From: Gracilimonas sp.
GTDB taxonomy: Bacteria > Bacteroidota > Rhodothermia > Balneolales > Balneolaceae
Assembly (NCBI GenBank): GCA_022450045.1
Contig: JAKURD010000022.1
Coordinates: forward strand, 1 to 49,795
Length of the DNA: 49,795 nucleotides
Reading direction: 5' to 3'
Below, in pieces: positions 1 through 8,022 of the stretch; positions within the stretch are counted from its first letter, which is position 1, and every line of letters starts with the position of its first letter. A model generated the notes under the pieces. The model was not told the origin of the DNA and did no database searches. It saw only the letters and a program-made list of their open reading frames with translations. The translations under genes were made by a program, and so were the position numbers.

Positions 1-2
1 TG

Positions 3-509
3 GAGAGTAAATTAAACGAAGCAGGTTTTGTTGTAGAATCAATGAGATTAGGCACTATAAAGCTCCAGGAACCGGTTAACGGGCAACAGTTTATCAAACT
101 AACAAATATTGTTCATCAAAATGGATTTGAAATCATAAGTGATAAAAGCAGTCAGTTGGTGGAACAAATCAAACATCTGATTATAGATGTTATTCATGGC
201 CGGAATAAACTGGAGGGTAATCTGTCGGAGTATATAGTGGAGAACATTCACAAAGACTATCAACATCTTAGCAGACTGTTTTCCAGTGTAGAGGGAAAAT
301 CTATAGAACGATACTTTATTTTACAGAAGATTGAGCGATCTAAAGAATTGATTGTTTATGGAGAGCAAAATTTAAGTGAGATTGCTTTCGAGCTTGGTTA
401 TAGCAGCCAACAGCACTTTTCGCGACAGTTTAAAAAAGAGACGGGACTAGCGCCATCGCACTTCAAAGAAATTAAAGAACAAAAAAGAACTTCCATTGAT
501 CGCTTGTAA
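3..509 (+). CDS. AraC-family regulator, 5' end outside window
   Basis: The frame is open to the left edge, so the internal ATG at 42 is probably not the start. The C-terminal ~80 residues form an AraC-type helix-turn-helix domain: the second helix region carries LSEIAFELGYSSQQHFSRQF, followed by the usual KKETGLAPSHFK. The visible N-terminal stretch (residues around VVESMRLGTIKL) resembles the end of a small ferredoxin-fold (HMA-like) domain; from general knowledge, Bacteroidota have short AraC regulators with such an N-terminus near metal-transport genes. It lies just upstream of metal-handling genes in the same direction and is the natural candidate regulator of them. The ligand is unknown; family assignment is secure, the HMA-like part is inference. 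Confidence 0.85.
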   Translation, partial: ESKLNEAGFVVESMRLGTIKLQEPVNGQQFIKLTNIVHQNGFEIISDKSSQLVEQIKHLIIDVIHGRNKLEGNLSEYIVENIHKDYQHLSRLFSSVEGKSIERYFILQKIERSKELIVYGEQNLSEIAFELGYSSQQHFSRQFKKETGLAPSHFKEIKEQKRTSIDRL

Positions 510-530
510 CATAAAATTGCATATAGATAT

Positions 531-545
531 CATACATCTGCAAGA
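531..545 (+). promoter_or_regulatory. Candidate operator, copy 1 of shared 15-mer
   Basis: The sequence CATACATCTGCAAGA lies about 85-100 bases upstream of the gene at 630. It matches 14 of 15 bases with 2510-2524, which lies at about the same distance from the gene at 2594. A binding site for the adjacent AraC-type regulator is an inference; the repetition itself is directly visible. Confidence 0.4.
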
Positions 546-629
546 TTTCTTTGGCGGAAATAGATAGTATGGGTCAAATATTGGTATAAGAAAATATCAT
601 TACTGATTAAAAAGGGAGCAATAAATTCT

Positions 630-1067
630 ATGGAAATAATTAAAATCGAACTTGGAAAATTATTGAGAAGTGTTTCTGACTCAAGAGATTTTTGCATTGA
701 CCGGCTGTTAGGCAGCCTAAAAAAAAGGGAAGGAATTTTAAAAATAAAAAAAAGTGAATCAGTTACAGATAAGCCCCAACTCACCATTTCTTTTGATCCA
801 GAAATTATTAGTGAACATCAGGTAAAAAGGATGGCCCGGGAAACTGCCAAATCGCTCGATCAAACCTTTGGCCACTTTCAAATTAGATTAAAAGAATTCA
901 CAGATTCCGAAAAGCTTAAGGCTGCTTCTTCCGTTCTGAAAAATATGAAAGGAGTTATGAATGTTTTGATCGTACCAACGGGTAGCTTGTTTATTGAATT
1001 CAATAAATATATTACCCAAGAGTCAATTCTAAATGAGATAATTAAGAACTTAAATGTACTAAGCTAA
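630..1067 (+). CDS. Stand-alone metal-binding-like protein, paralogue of ATPase N-terminus
   Basis: A 145-residue cytoplasmic protein with no signal peptide or membrane segment. It aligns along its length with residues 1-150 of the P-type ATPase at 3076: both have a cysteine at position 22 in a D-x-C-x-x-R-L setting, then a REGI motif, FDPE/DxI, and F-G-H. The shared part looks like two successive ferredoxin-like folds, but neither has the CxxC of a classical HMA domain. A role as metal chaperone, decoy or regulator partner for the ATPase is inferred from the homology and location. It starts 120 bases after the AraC gene and 43 bases before the methyltransferase, so an operon is likely. Confidence 0.75.
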   Translation: MEIIKIELGKLLRSVSDSRDFCIDRLLGSLKKREGILKIKKSESVTDKPQLTISFDPEIISEHQVKRMARETAKSLDQTFGHFQIRLKEFTDSEKLKAASSVLKNMKGVMNVLIVPTGSLFIEFNKYITQESILNEIIKNLNVLS

Positions 1068-1110
1068 ATTTAACGAGTGGGTACTTTTGTGAACAAAAGG
1101 CACAATTATC

Positions 1111-1764
1111 ATGGACCAAGAAATACTTTCAAAAAAACAAATCAAAGAAATCTACAGTGATTGGGCGGACCGATACGATCTTTCACTTTGGTTGTTCAAC
1201 CTGATTGGGTTTCAGTATCAGTTTTACAGAAGAGAAGCTATTAAAGGATTATCGCTAAAACTGGGAGATACTGTTATTGACTTGGGATGTGGTACAGGAC
1301 TAAATTTTTCCATACTCCAGCGAATGGTTGGATACAAAGGCACGATCATTGGAGTTGACTTATCGGGATCGATGTTAGATAAAGCACAGAAACGGGTAAG
1401 ACGACACGGTTGGAAAAATGTGCAGCTGGTTGAGTCAGATATGGCTGATTTTGTTATTCCAGAACATACGGATGCTGTGCTTTCTACTGCTGCATTGACT
1501 ATGTCGCCAGAATATGATCAAATCATACAGTACGTTGCTAATGAATTAAAACCGGGCAAACGGATGTCTGTTTTTGAATTCAAAAAACCGGAAAAGTGGC
1601 CTGAATGGTTAGTAGATGTCACCCTTTCATTCCTGAAAACCTATGGAGTACGAAAGGCTCACACGAAAAGAACTCCATGGAAATCTATGGAACAGCATTT
1701 TCAGCAATCAGAAATGAAGGAGTATTACTTCGGAGCTGTCTATGTTTGTTCCGGAACAGCTTGA
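1111..1764 (+). CDS. Class I SAM-dependent methyltransferase
   Basis: A 217-residue protein with a Rossmann-type methyltransferase core. Motif I is VIDLGCGTGLNFS (D57, G59, G61, G63), followed by GVDLSGSMLDKAQKR (acidic end of the second strand) and a downstream ALTMSPEYDQ segment. It is most similar in style to UbiE/Methyltransf_11 enzymes that act on lipids, quinones or small molecules. The N-terminal YSDWADRYD segment is typical of that group. Substrate cannot be read from sequence. It follows the metal-binding-like gene closely in the same direction and is probably co-transcribed, which hints at a role linked to the metal block rather than to quinone synthesis. Confidence 0.85.
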   Translation: MDQEILSKKQIKEIYSDWADRYDLSLWLFNLIGFQYQFYRREAIKGLSLKLGDTVIDLGCGTGLNFSILQRMVGYKGTIIGVDLSGSMLDKAQKRVRRHGWKNVQLVESDMADFVIPEHTDAVLSTAALTMSPEYDQIIQYVANELKPGKRMSVFEFKKPEKWPEWLVDVTLSFLKTYGVRKAHTKRTPWKSMEQHFQQSEMKEYYFGAVYVCSGTA

Positions 1765-1783
1765 ATATAAAAAGCTTTATCTA

Positions 1784-2404
1784 TTACCCTGGCCTCTTTA
1801 GTCCCCAAAATTTAATTAAGGCGTACCCAAAGAACATTCCACCCAGATGTGCAAAATTGGCCACTCCGGCCTGTGTGCCTAATACTCCGTTCATTAGCTC
1901 AATGCCTCCAAATATTGCTACAAAATATTTGGCTTTAATGGGTATAGGAGGAATAAGAAGAACGATATAACGATTTGGAAACATCATGCCAAAGGCAAGC
2001 AAAATTCCATAAACTGCCCCCGATGCGCCAACAGTAGGAACGTTGGCATTTACAAATATCAATTGAATAATTGCAGCCCCAATTCCTGTTATAAAATAAT
2101 AGATAGTAAATCGCTTAGAACCCCAATAGTTTTCAATAGCTTGACCAAACATCCATAGTGCAAAGAGATTGAAAAAGATGTGTGCAAACCCAGCGTGCAG
2201 GAAGAGATAGCTCACCGGCTGCCATATTTCAAACTTTCCGGATTCGAGAGGCCAAAGTGCCCCCAATTGGTATAGAAAGTTACCTAAACCCGGAATATTC
2301 AACCCTATAAAAACCAACGCGTTTATGATAAGTAAGTTTTTAACCGCGGTTGGGAATACAGAAAATTGTGAGTTTGGTTGATATTGATCGTTTTGATAAT
2401 TCAA
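1784..2404 (-). CDS. Rhomboid-family intramembrane serine protease
   Basis: A 206-residue membrane protein with about six hydrophobic segments. Rhomboid signatures are present: HAGFAHIFFN (H75, N79) in the second segment, GASGAVYG with the nucleophile S128 in the fourth, and AHLGGMFFGY with catalytic H186 in the last. Residues W49-W61 form the usual L1 region. It would cleave single-pass membrane proteins inside the bilayer; the target is unknown. It is convergent with the methyltransferase gene, with only 19 bases between the stops, and divergent from the SpoIIAA-like gene. Catalytic residues are complete, so activity is expected. Confidence 0.93.
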   Translation of the reverse strand: MNYQNDQYQPNSQFSVFPTAVKNLLIINALVFIGLNIPGLGNFLYQLGALWPLESGKFEIWQPVSYLFLHAGFAHIFFNLFALWMFGQAIENYWGSKRFTIYYFITGIGAAIIQLIFVNANVPTVGASGAVYGILLAFGMMFPNRYIVLLIPPIPIKAKYFVAIFGGIELMNGVLGTQAGVANFAHLGGMFFGYALIKFWGLKRPG

Positions 2405-2509
2405 AGGTGAAGTCTTTACTGTTAACTTTTTCTTGTAAATCTTAAACCTGTGGTAGTCTCTTTAAGTTTCGTGAAGTCAGCTTAACAGCAAAATCCTGCA
2501 CAAGTACCA

Positions 2510-2524
2510 CATAAATCTGCAAGA
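2510..2524 (+). promoter_or_regulatory. Candidate operator, copy 2 of shared 15-mer
   Basis: The sequence CATAAATCTGCAAGA differs at one base from 531-545 and lies 70-85 bases upstream of the SpoIIAA-like gene at 2594, between it and the divergent rhomboid gene. Similar placement at two promoters of the block suggests joint control, perhaps by the AraC-type regulator; this is inferred. Confidence 0.4.
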
Positions 2525-2593
2525 CTCAACAGAGGTAGTATTGTACATTATGGTAAGTAATTAGCAACAGTACAGGAATGATCGAAAACTATT

Positions 2594-2962
2594 ATGATAG
2601 AAGTTAGTGAACTCAGTGATTCGTCGGTTTTGGCTTTGAATATTTCAGGAAAATTGACGAAGCAGGATCTTGATGAACTCATTCCAATTTTAAAAAATCA
2701 TATTTCTCAATCTGACGATCCTCACCTTTATATGGGTATGCAGGGCTTTAAAGGGTGGGAAAGTGTAGCCGCTGCCTGGAAAGATTTAAATCTTGATGCG
2801 GACTACATTGGATATTTCGACCGAATTGCTATTGTTGGTGAAAAGAAATGGCAGGAATGGGGAACACAATTGGTCGATGCAATAAGCAAAGAAGAACTTA
2901 AATACTTTTATACAGAAGAGGCCGACAAGGGATGGAAGTGGATTAACAATACACACGAATAA
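2594..2962 (+). CDS. SpoIIAA-like (STAS-fold) protein
   Basis: A 122-residue soluble protein matching the SpoIIAA-like family (PF11964) in length and pattern: an N-terminal MIEV.. strand, VLALNISGKLTKQDLDEL, a central GFKGWE segment, RIAIVGEKKWQEWG and a C-terminal YFYTEEADKGWKWI. Family members have a STAS/CRAL-TRIO-like fold and unknown function; they often occur near stress and transport genes. It has its own upstream region carrying the 15-mer shared with the gene at 630 and is followed by a terminator-like hairpin before the ATPase gene, so it may be partly independent from the latter. Confidence 0.85.
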   Translation: MIEVSELSDSSVLALNISGKLTKQDLDELIPILKNHISQSDDPHLYMGMQGFKGWESVAAAWKDLNLDADYIGYFDRIAIVGEKKWQEWGTQLVDAISKEELKYFYTEEADKGWKWINNTHE

Positions 2963-3020
2963 AGTACCTATGCAAAATTATGTGAATAGTACATAAGAAT
3001 GCACCGTTACAGCTATTCAC

Positions 3021-3057
3021 AAGCTGGATTAGGTTGAATCCTGGTTCAGCTTTTTTT
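3021..3057 (+). terminator. Terminator-like hairpin before the ATPase gene
   Basis: AAGCTG at 3021-3026 pairs with CAGCTT ending at 3052, enclosing an inner GATT/AATC pairing, and is followed directly by a run of T to 3057. It lies 59 bases after the SpoIIAA-like stop and 19 bases before the ATPase start, so it may end the upstream transcript or attenuate read-through into the ATPase. Confidence 0.5.
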
Positions 3058-3075
3058 AACTCAAATTAGGACATT

Positions 3076-5673
3076 ATGGAAAAACTTAAACTTGATTTAC
3101 CTGTTTTATTGCCTGAAATACCTGATCTAAAAGATCAATGTGTGTCCCGGTTAACCGGAACCTTAGAGGGGCGGGAAGGTATTTTTCGGGTGCATGTCAA
3201 AAGCGAAGAAAATCCGCCCCAGCTTTGCATTCATTTTGATCCTGATGTCATTACACTGCATCGAATAAAAAGTATTGCCGAACAGACCGGGGCTCAACTG
3301 CACGATAAATTCGGCCACTTGTTGGTTGAAGTAGTTGGAAACAGACATGCCCGTCATGCCCGAAGCATTACCCGTATGCTAAATGAATTGGAGGGTGTAG
3401 TTGATGCCTTTGCCGGGTCCAGCGGATGGATTCGAATGGAATTTGACAAAAGCAAGACTACAATTAAAGATTTGATAATTGCTCTTCAAGATATGGGGCT
3501 GAGCGTTAAGCCAGCATCAATCAAACATCGAAATGAAGAGGGTGAAACTCTTCTTAAGAAGGAATTTAAGTCACGGGATAGAAGCTATGAAATGAATAAT
3601 AATGATATAGAAAAACCACCTGCCAAAAATGAAGAGAATCAGGAGGAAAATGAGGCTAAACATGAAGATGATAGCCATGAGCATGATCACGATTCGGATT
3701 ATGAAGACGAAGAGTCGCACGATCATGCCTACGAGCACGGCGGCATCTTTGGCGAAAAAACCGAGCTGATCTTTTCGCTGACATGTGGCGGGCTGCTTGC
3801 CACAGGTTTCGGCCTCACCTATGTAAGTGCCGTACCCGGCTGGGTATCGTTGGTTCTGTATGTGGGAGCTTACTTCTTTGGTGGATACTACATTGTTCAG
3901 GAAGCTTATACCGAGGTAAAAGCCGGGAATTTCGAGATTGATTTCCTGATGATTGTGGCTGCTATTGGTGCCGCCATTCTCGGTGAATGGGCTGAGGGAG
4001 CGCTTCTTCTTTTCTTGTTCAGTCTTGGACATTCGCTGGAGCACTACGCTATGGGCCGGGCGCGGGACGCCATTAAAGGGCTGGCTGATCTTGCCCCAAA
4101 AACAGCTCTGCGAAAAAAAGATGGAACCACCGAAGAGGTCCCTGTTGAAGAGTTGCAGGTCGGAGATGTTATTGTTATCAAACCGAACAGCAAAATTTCC
4201 GCCGACGGGGTAGTTATCAATGGCGAGAGCAGCGTCAACCAGGCACCCATCACAGGAGAAAGCGTGCCCGTGGACAAGATGGAATATGACGATCCTGAAT
4301 CCATCGACAAAGACGCGGATTCTATTGACGATAAACACCGCGTGTTTGCCGGAACCATCAACGGCAACGGCAGCCTGGAGGTAAAGGTGACGAAACTTTC
4401 CAAAGATTCCACACTTTCCCGCTTGATCAAGCTGGTTAACGAAGCTGAAGCCCAGAAATCCCCCACCCAGCAGTTCACCGACAAATTTGAGAAATACTTT
4501 GTACCGGCCGTATTGGTATTAGTGGTGATTTTAAATTTTTCTTTTTTAGTGATTGATGAAGCGTTCTCATCAAGCTTTTATCGCGCCATGGCTGTACTGG
4601 TGGCTGCAAGCCCTTGTGCCTTGGCCATTTCCACCCCTAGCGCAGTGCTTAGCGGTGTAGGACGAGCCGCAAGAGGTGGAGTTCTGATAAAAGGCGGTCG
4701 CCCCCTTGAAAACCTTGGAATTTTAAAGGCGTTAGCTTTTGATAAAACCGGAACCCTCACGGAAGGGGAACCCAAACTTACTGATGTAATCACCTTTGGG
4801 GAAACGGAAGAAAACGAGCTGTTAAAAGTAGCCATAGCTGTAGAAAGCTTAAGTGATCATCCCCTCGCTGATGCCGTGGTGCGTGATGGAAAAGAGAAGT
4901 TAGGGGAAACTGATTTTCCCGAAGCCGAAGATCTTGAATCCATTACAGGGCGGGGCGTAAAAGCAACGATTAAAGATACAACAGTGTATATCGGGAATGC
5001 GGAGCTATTTGAAGAGGCCGATGGCATTAAACTCTCTGAAGACCTCAAACGAAGGGTAGAAGAATTGGAAGGCGAAGGTAAAACGACCATGGTGGTACGC
5101 AGCGGAGATCGTTACCTGGGAATGCTTGGCCTGATGGATACCCCTCGAGAGGATGCCAAGGATGTTATTCAAAAACTGCGGAACATGGGTTTGACGCACC
5201 TGATTATGCTTACCGGCGATAACCAGCGGGTAGCAGATGCCGTAGCCAAAGAGATCGGCATCGACGATCCCAAAGGTAATTTACTGCCCGAAGACAAAGT
5301 GGAAGCAGTCAAAAAGCTTCGTGAAGAGGAAGGCCATGTAGCCATGGTGGGCGACGGCGTAAACGATGCCCCTGCGATGGCCAACAGCACTGTAGGTATT
5401 GCCATGGGAGCGGCAGGCTCGGATGTGGCCCTGGAAACGGCCGACGTAGCGCTCCTGGCCGACAAGATTTCCGTTCTTCCGTTTGCCATAGGGCTGAGCC
5501 GAAAAACGAAATCAATCATTAAACAGAACCTGTGGATCAGTTTAGGGATGGTAGCGCTGCTTGTCCCGGCTACAATTCTCGGCCTGAGCATGGGATGGGC
5601 CGTTATTGGTCACGAAGGGTCGACTGTGGTGGTTGTATTTAATGCACTGCGGCTGCTGGCGTATAAATCCTAA
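3076..5673 (+). CDS. P1B-4 type heavy-metal translocating P-type ATPase
   Basis: An 865-residue inner-membrane metal exporter. Residues 1-150 are the HMA-like doublet shared with the gene at 630; residues ~180-222 are acidic and His-rich (many HEH/HDH steps). Then come the transport segments with SPC (S512-P513-C514), the phosphorylation site DKTGT (D556), an SDHPLADA motif, TGDN and GDGVNDAPAM, and a last helix with HEGST (H846-T850). SPC plus HEG[ST]T is the signature of the P1B-4 group, whose members move Co, Zn, Fe or Cd out of the cytoplasm. It is longer than usual because of the N-terminal extension and His-rich linker. The ion cannot be fixed from sequence. Confidence 0.95.
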   Translation: MEKLKLDLPVLLPEIPDLKDQCVSRLTGTLEGREGIFRVHVKSEENPPQLCIHFDPDVITLHRIKSIAEQTGAQLHDKFGHLLVEVVGNRHARHARSITRMLNELEGVVDAFAGSSGWIRMEFDKSKTTIKDLIIALQDMGLSVKPASIKHRNEEGETLLKKEFKSRDRSYEMNNNDIEKPPAKNEENQEENEAKHEDDSHEHDHDSDYEDEESHDHAYEHGGIFGEKTELIFSLTCGGLLATGFGLTYVSAVPGWVSLVLYVGAYFFGGYYIVQEAYTEVKAGNFEIDFLMIVAAIGAAILGEWAEGALLLFLFSLGHSLEHYAMGRARDAIKGLADLAPKTALRKKDGTTEEVPVEELQVGDVIVIKPNSKISADGVVINGESSVNQAPITGESVPVDKMEYDDPESIDKDADSIDDKHRVFAGTINGNGSLEVKVTKLSKDSTLSRLIKLVNEAEAQKSPTQQFTDKFEKYFVPAVLVLVVILNFSFLVIDEAFSSSFYRAMAVLVAASPCALAISTPSAVLSGVGRAARGGVLIKGGRPLENLGILKALAFDKTGTLTEGEPKLTDVITFGETEENELLKVAIAVESLSDHPLADAVVRDGKEKLGETDFPEAEDLESITGRGVKATIKDTTVYIGNAELFEEADGIKLSEDLKRRVEELEGEGKTTMVVRSGDRYLGMLGLMDTPREDAKDVIQKLRNMGLTHLIMLTGDNQRVADAVAKEIGIDDPKGNLLPEDKVEAVKKLREEEGHVAMVGDGVNDAPAMANSTVGIAMGAAGSDVALETADVALLADKISVLPFAIGLSRKTKSIIKQNLWISLGMVALLVPATILGLSMGWAVIGHEGSTVVVVFNALRLLAYKS

Positions 5674-5716
5674 GAAAGTTTATTTCAAGAATACGCCACA
5701 CCAAACCGTGACACTT

Positions 5717-5893
5717 ATGAAATGGACATTCGAAAGTTTTGGGGCAGATCTAAAGGATTTGAATCCACAGGTAAGAAAGAAAGCCCTGGAAATTGCCAAC
5801 CGCTTGATGGAGGGGGACGATTACTCCGAGGGTGAAGCTATCAAACAGGCGATAAAAGAAGCCCAGGAATGGTTTTTGGATATGCAAGGATAA
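5717..5893 (+). CDS. Small conserved-looking protein, YdaT-like
   Basis: A 58-residue ORF starting at the ATG at 5717, 43 bases after the ATPase stop. An upstream frame extension to 5606 overlaps the ATPase and was not used. The pattern (aromatic start, L-K-D-L-N-P-x-V-R-K-K-A-L-E-I-A-N-x-L, then EGEAIKQAIKEAQEW) resembles the N-terminal part of Bacillus YdaT-like small proteins and ChaB-type sequences. Charged, helical and soluble; no cysteine. Function is unknown; the position suggests co-transcription with the ATPase. Confidence 0.6.
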   Translation: MKWTFESFGADLKDLNPQVRKKALEIANRLMEGDDYSEGEAIKQAIKEAQEWFLDMQG

Positions 5894-5982
5894 ATATAAA
5901 AATTCCATTTCTATCTTTTAGTTTAAACTGCCCGAGTTCAAGAAATAACAGATTATGAGTAATTAACTGATAAGGGTGTAAA

Positions 5983-6981
5983 ATGAACGCATGGTTATGG
6001 GCCGGAGTATTGATTATAGCAGCCTGGGCTGCTCACTGGGGTGCTGATAAACTGCTGCTGCCGTTAAAGTTATTACGCAAGCAATGGGGGCTTACCGCCT
6101 CTGCCGGAGCCGCTTTTCTGGCTATCGTTACAGCAAGTCCCGAAGTGGCTATAAACATTACCAGTGCAGCGCGGGGAGTTTCGGATATCGGCCTGGGCAA
6201 TTTGCTGGGATCCAACATTATTTCTATCCCTTTAATTACTACGATTGCTTATCTGGCTTCCAGAAGGCAGTTTAAAAACAACCAGCAGCATCAAAAACAT
6301 TTGGAAGAGAATACGTTGGCGCTGAACAAACGCTCGGTGATTGTGCTCTCGTTGCCCTACCTGGGCATTATTGCGCTGGTGGCCGTGCTGACTCTACCTG
6401 AAGGCTGGCGCGGACTCCAACCGGTAGACGGCTGGATTATGTTAGGAGCATACGCCGCCTTTTTGGCTCATGCAATCATAAGGGGCCGTAAAGAAGGAGA
6501 AAAGGTAAGTTGGGATAAAAAGGACATTGTACTTTCTGTGGCCGGGGCAGCAGCCATTGCCGTCGGCGCTTTTTTTATCGTTAAGGCAACGGAAAACATT
6601 GTTTCTGCACTGGGTATTTCTCAGATCATCGGGGGATTATTTATTACCGGAACGATGGTGACCCTCCCAGAAATTTTTAAGACCTGGAGCGTTGTAAAAG
6701 GCGGGGAAGTAACCGCAGGCACTACCAGCGTGATTGCCGATAATGCCATTACCATGAGCGTGGCGTTTTTCCCGCTGGCTCTTGTGAATACTCCGGTAGA
6801 GGACTTTCAGTTATACTGGGTAAATCTGGCATTTGTCGGCCTTATGCCCCTGCTTTATTCGGTCTTCGTCCATCAAAGCAAATCACAGCATGGCTTCAGT
6901 AAGTGGCAGATTCTTGTATTTGACGCCGCTTATATCTTGTACATTTTAACCATGCTGTTTGTAGTACTGAAGCTTTTTTAA
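5983..6981 (+). CDS. Sodium/calcium exchanger-family cation transporter
   Basis: A 332-residue polytopic membrane protein with about ten helices and the two internal alpha repeats of the CaCA family. The first repeat reads ASPEVAINITSAARG followed by GLGNLLGSNIISIPL; the second reads TGTMVTLPEIFKTW followed by SVIADNAITMSVAFFPL. The acidic residues of SPE and LPE match the ion-binding glutamates of the family. The second repeat has ADNA where many members have GSN. It probably exchanges Ca2+ or another divalent cation for Na+ or H+. It stands 89 bases after the small ORF and overlaps the lspA stop tail-to-tail by four bases. Confidence 0.88.
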   Translation: MNAWLWAGVLIIAAWAAHWGADKLLLPLKLLRKQWGLTASAGAAFLAIVTASPEVAINITSAARGVSDIGLGNLLGSNIISIPLITTIAYLASRRQFKNNQQHQKHLEENTLALNKRSVIVLSLPYLGIIALVAVLTLPEGWRGLQPVDGWIMLGAYAAFLAHAIIRGRKEGEKVSWDKKDIVLSVAGAAAIAVGAFFIVKATENIVSALGISQIIGGLFITGTMVTLPEIFKTWSVVKGGEVTAGTTSVIADNAITMSVAFFPLALVNTPVEDFQLYWVNLAFVGLMPLLYSVFVHQSKSQHGFSKWQILVFDAAYILYILTMLFVVLKLF

Positions 6982-7520
6982 GCGGATTGGGCCGTTTCGG
7001 GATTCGTGGGCTCTGGTATCAGGCGCCGGTTAAACAATAGTATCAGAATGATGGAGGTGCTTATAAAAACATCCGCCATGTTGAAAATATATGGGAATAC
7101 GGGATCACCGCCTATGGAAAAGTTAAAGTACAGAAAGTCATTCACGCGGCCCTGCAGGATATGTCCGTAGCCTTCTATTTTGGCCATAATCAGCCGGTCG
7201 ATGATATTCCCCAGCGCGCCTCCCAGAATCAGTCCCATACAGATAAGGTATCCGGGGGTTGCCTGGCTCAAATTTCTTGCTATGTAAATAAAAATACCGG
7301 CGACCGCCACTATGGAAATCAGGCTGACAGCCCAGGTGGGAAACCAATCAATTCCCAGCGCCATGCCGGGGTTTTGGGTGTAGGCAAAGGCCAGCCATCC
7401 GGGAATGACTTCCAGATTCTGCAGGGACGGGGTGGTACGAACCAGTTGTTTGGTGAGCTGATCGATAAGGGCGGCCAGCAGGGCAGGGGCAAACAAGAAC
7501 CACAATTTTTTTCTGTTCAT
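6978..7520 (-). CDS. lspA: Lipoprotein signal peptidase (signal peptidase II)
   Basis: A 180-residue protein with four membrane helices and LspA motifs: an ALIDQLTK box in helix 1, TQNPGMALG, GGALGNIIDRL, VNDF (D127) and FNMADVFIS (D150), the last two giving the catalytic aspartate pair. It cleaves prolipoproteins at the lipobox cysteine. At least seven lipobox proteins lie downstream in the window. LspA homologues inside Pb/Cd resistance clusters (for example pbrABC-D type) are well known, so this may be an accessory copy rather than the housekeeping one; a genome-wide copy count would tell. Confidence 0.95.
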   Translation of the reverse strand: MNRKKLWFLFAPALLAALIDQLTKQLVRTTPSLQNLEVIPGWLAFAYTQNPGMALGIDWFPTWAVSLISIVAVAGIFIYIARNLSQATPGYLICMGLILGGALGNIIDRLIMAKIEGYGHILQGRVNDFLYFNFSIGGDPVFPYIFNMADVFISTSIILILLFNRRLIPEPTNPETAQSA

Positions 7521-7597
7521 TAGGCCTGATATTATAAATACATTAAAGGTTGCAAGAATTCACGGTACAACGATTGGATCGTTATGTTGTTTTGAAC

Positions 7598-7615
7598 AAT
7601 ATATAATTATATATT
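7598..7615. promoter_or_regulatory. 18-bp perfect palindrome, candidate ArsR operator
   Basis: AATATATAATTATATATT is a perfect 18-base palindrome 33 bases upstream of the ArsR-type gene. ArsR/SmtB repressors bind AT-rich inverted repeats over their own promoter, so this is the best operator candidate for the sensor/ATPase pair. AT richness makes chance palindromes more likely, which limits confidence. Confidence 0.55.
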
Positions 7616-7648
7616 TATATAAACATAATCAATTAAGCATCTATATAT

Positions 7649-7978
7649 ATGCCTGCCATAACAGCTGAACCCGGCACCGAACTGAAATCGAAACTGTTCC
7701 GCGGCTTCTCCGACGGTTCCCGCCTTTCCATTCTGGAGATTTTGATAGAGGGGGACACCACCGTGGGTGAAATTGTGGAACAGACCGGCCTGAGCCAGCC
7801 GAACGTGTCCAGCCATCTGCGGTGCCTCAGCGAGTGCGGGCTGGCCCTAAGCCGAAGGGATGGCCGCCATATCTATTACCGGGCCAGCGATCCCCGCGTG
7901 CACGACATCATACGGCTTGCCGAAGAACTGCTGGCCGACAGCGCCAAAGGCGTATACGAGTGCACCCGGTACGGATAG
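7649..7978 (+). CDS. ArsR/SmtB repressor, CmtR-type Cd/Pb sensor
   Basis: A 109-residue winged-helix repressor. The DNA-recognition helix lies in TGLSQPNVSSHLRCLSECGL and the wing in GRHIYYR. Cysteines sit at 59, 63 and 105: the C-x3-C in the recognition helix plus a C-terminal cysteine is the arrangement of the Cd/Pb sensor CmtR (Cys57, Cys61, Cys102), and differs from the ELCV box of ArsR/CadC. It would leave DNA when Cd2+, Pb2+ or Zn2+ binds. It starts 45 bases before the second ATPase gene and is almost certainly its regulator. Confidence 0.93.
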   Translation: MPAITAEPGTELKSKLFRGFSDGSRLSILEILIEGDTTVGEIVEQTGLSQPNVSSHLRCLSECGLALSRRDGRHIYYRASDPRVHDIIRLAEELLADSAKGVYECTRYG

Positions 7979-8022
7979 CAGAGCCGCCATATGTTACCTA
8001 TTAAAACATGCACAAATAACCC

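Noticed and set aside
1605..1970. Plus-strand frame running from the methyltransferase into the rhomboid gene
   Set aside because: It overlaps two well-supported genes and has no recognisable domain.
3571..4338. Long minus-strand frame of 255 codons inside the P1B-4 ATPase gene
   Set aside because: It is opposite a clearly coding gene with all motifs; the translation looks like a shadow and has no family signal.
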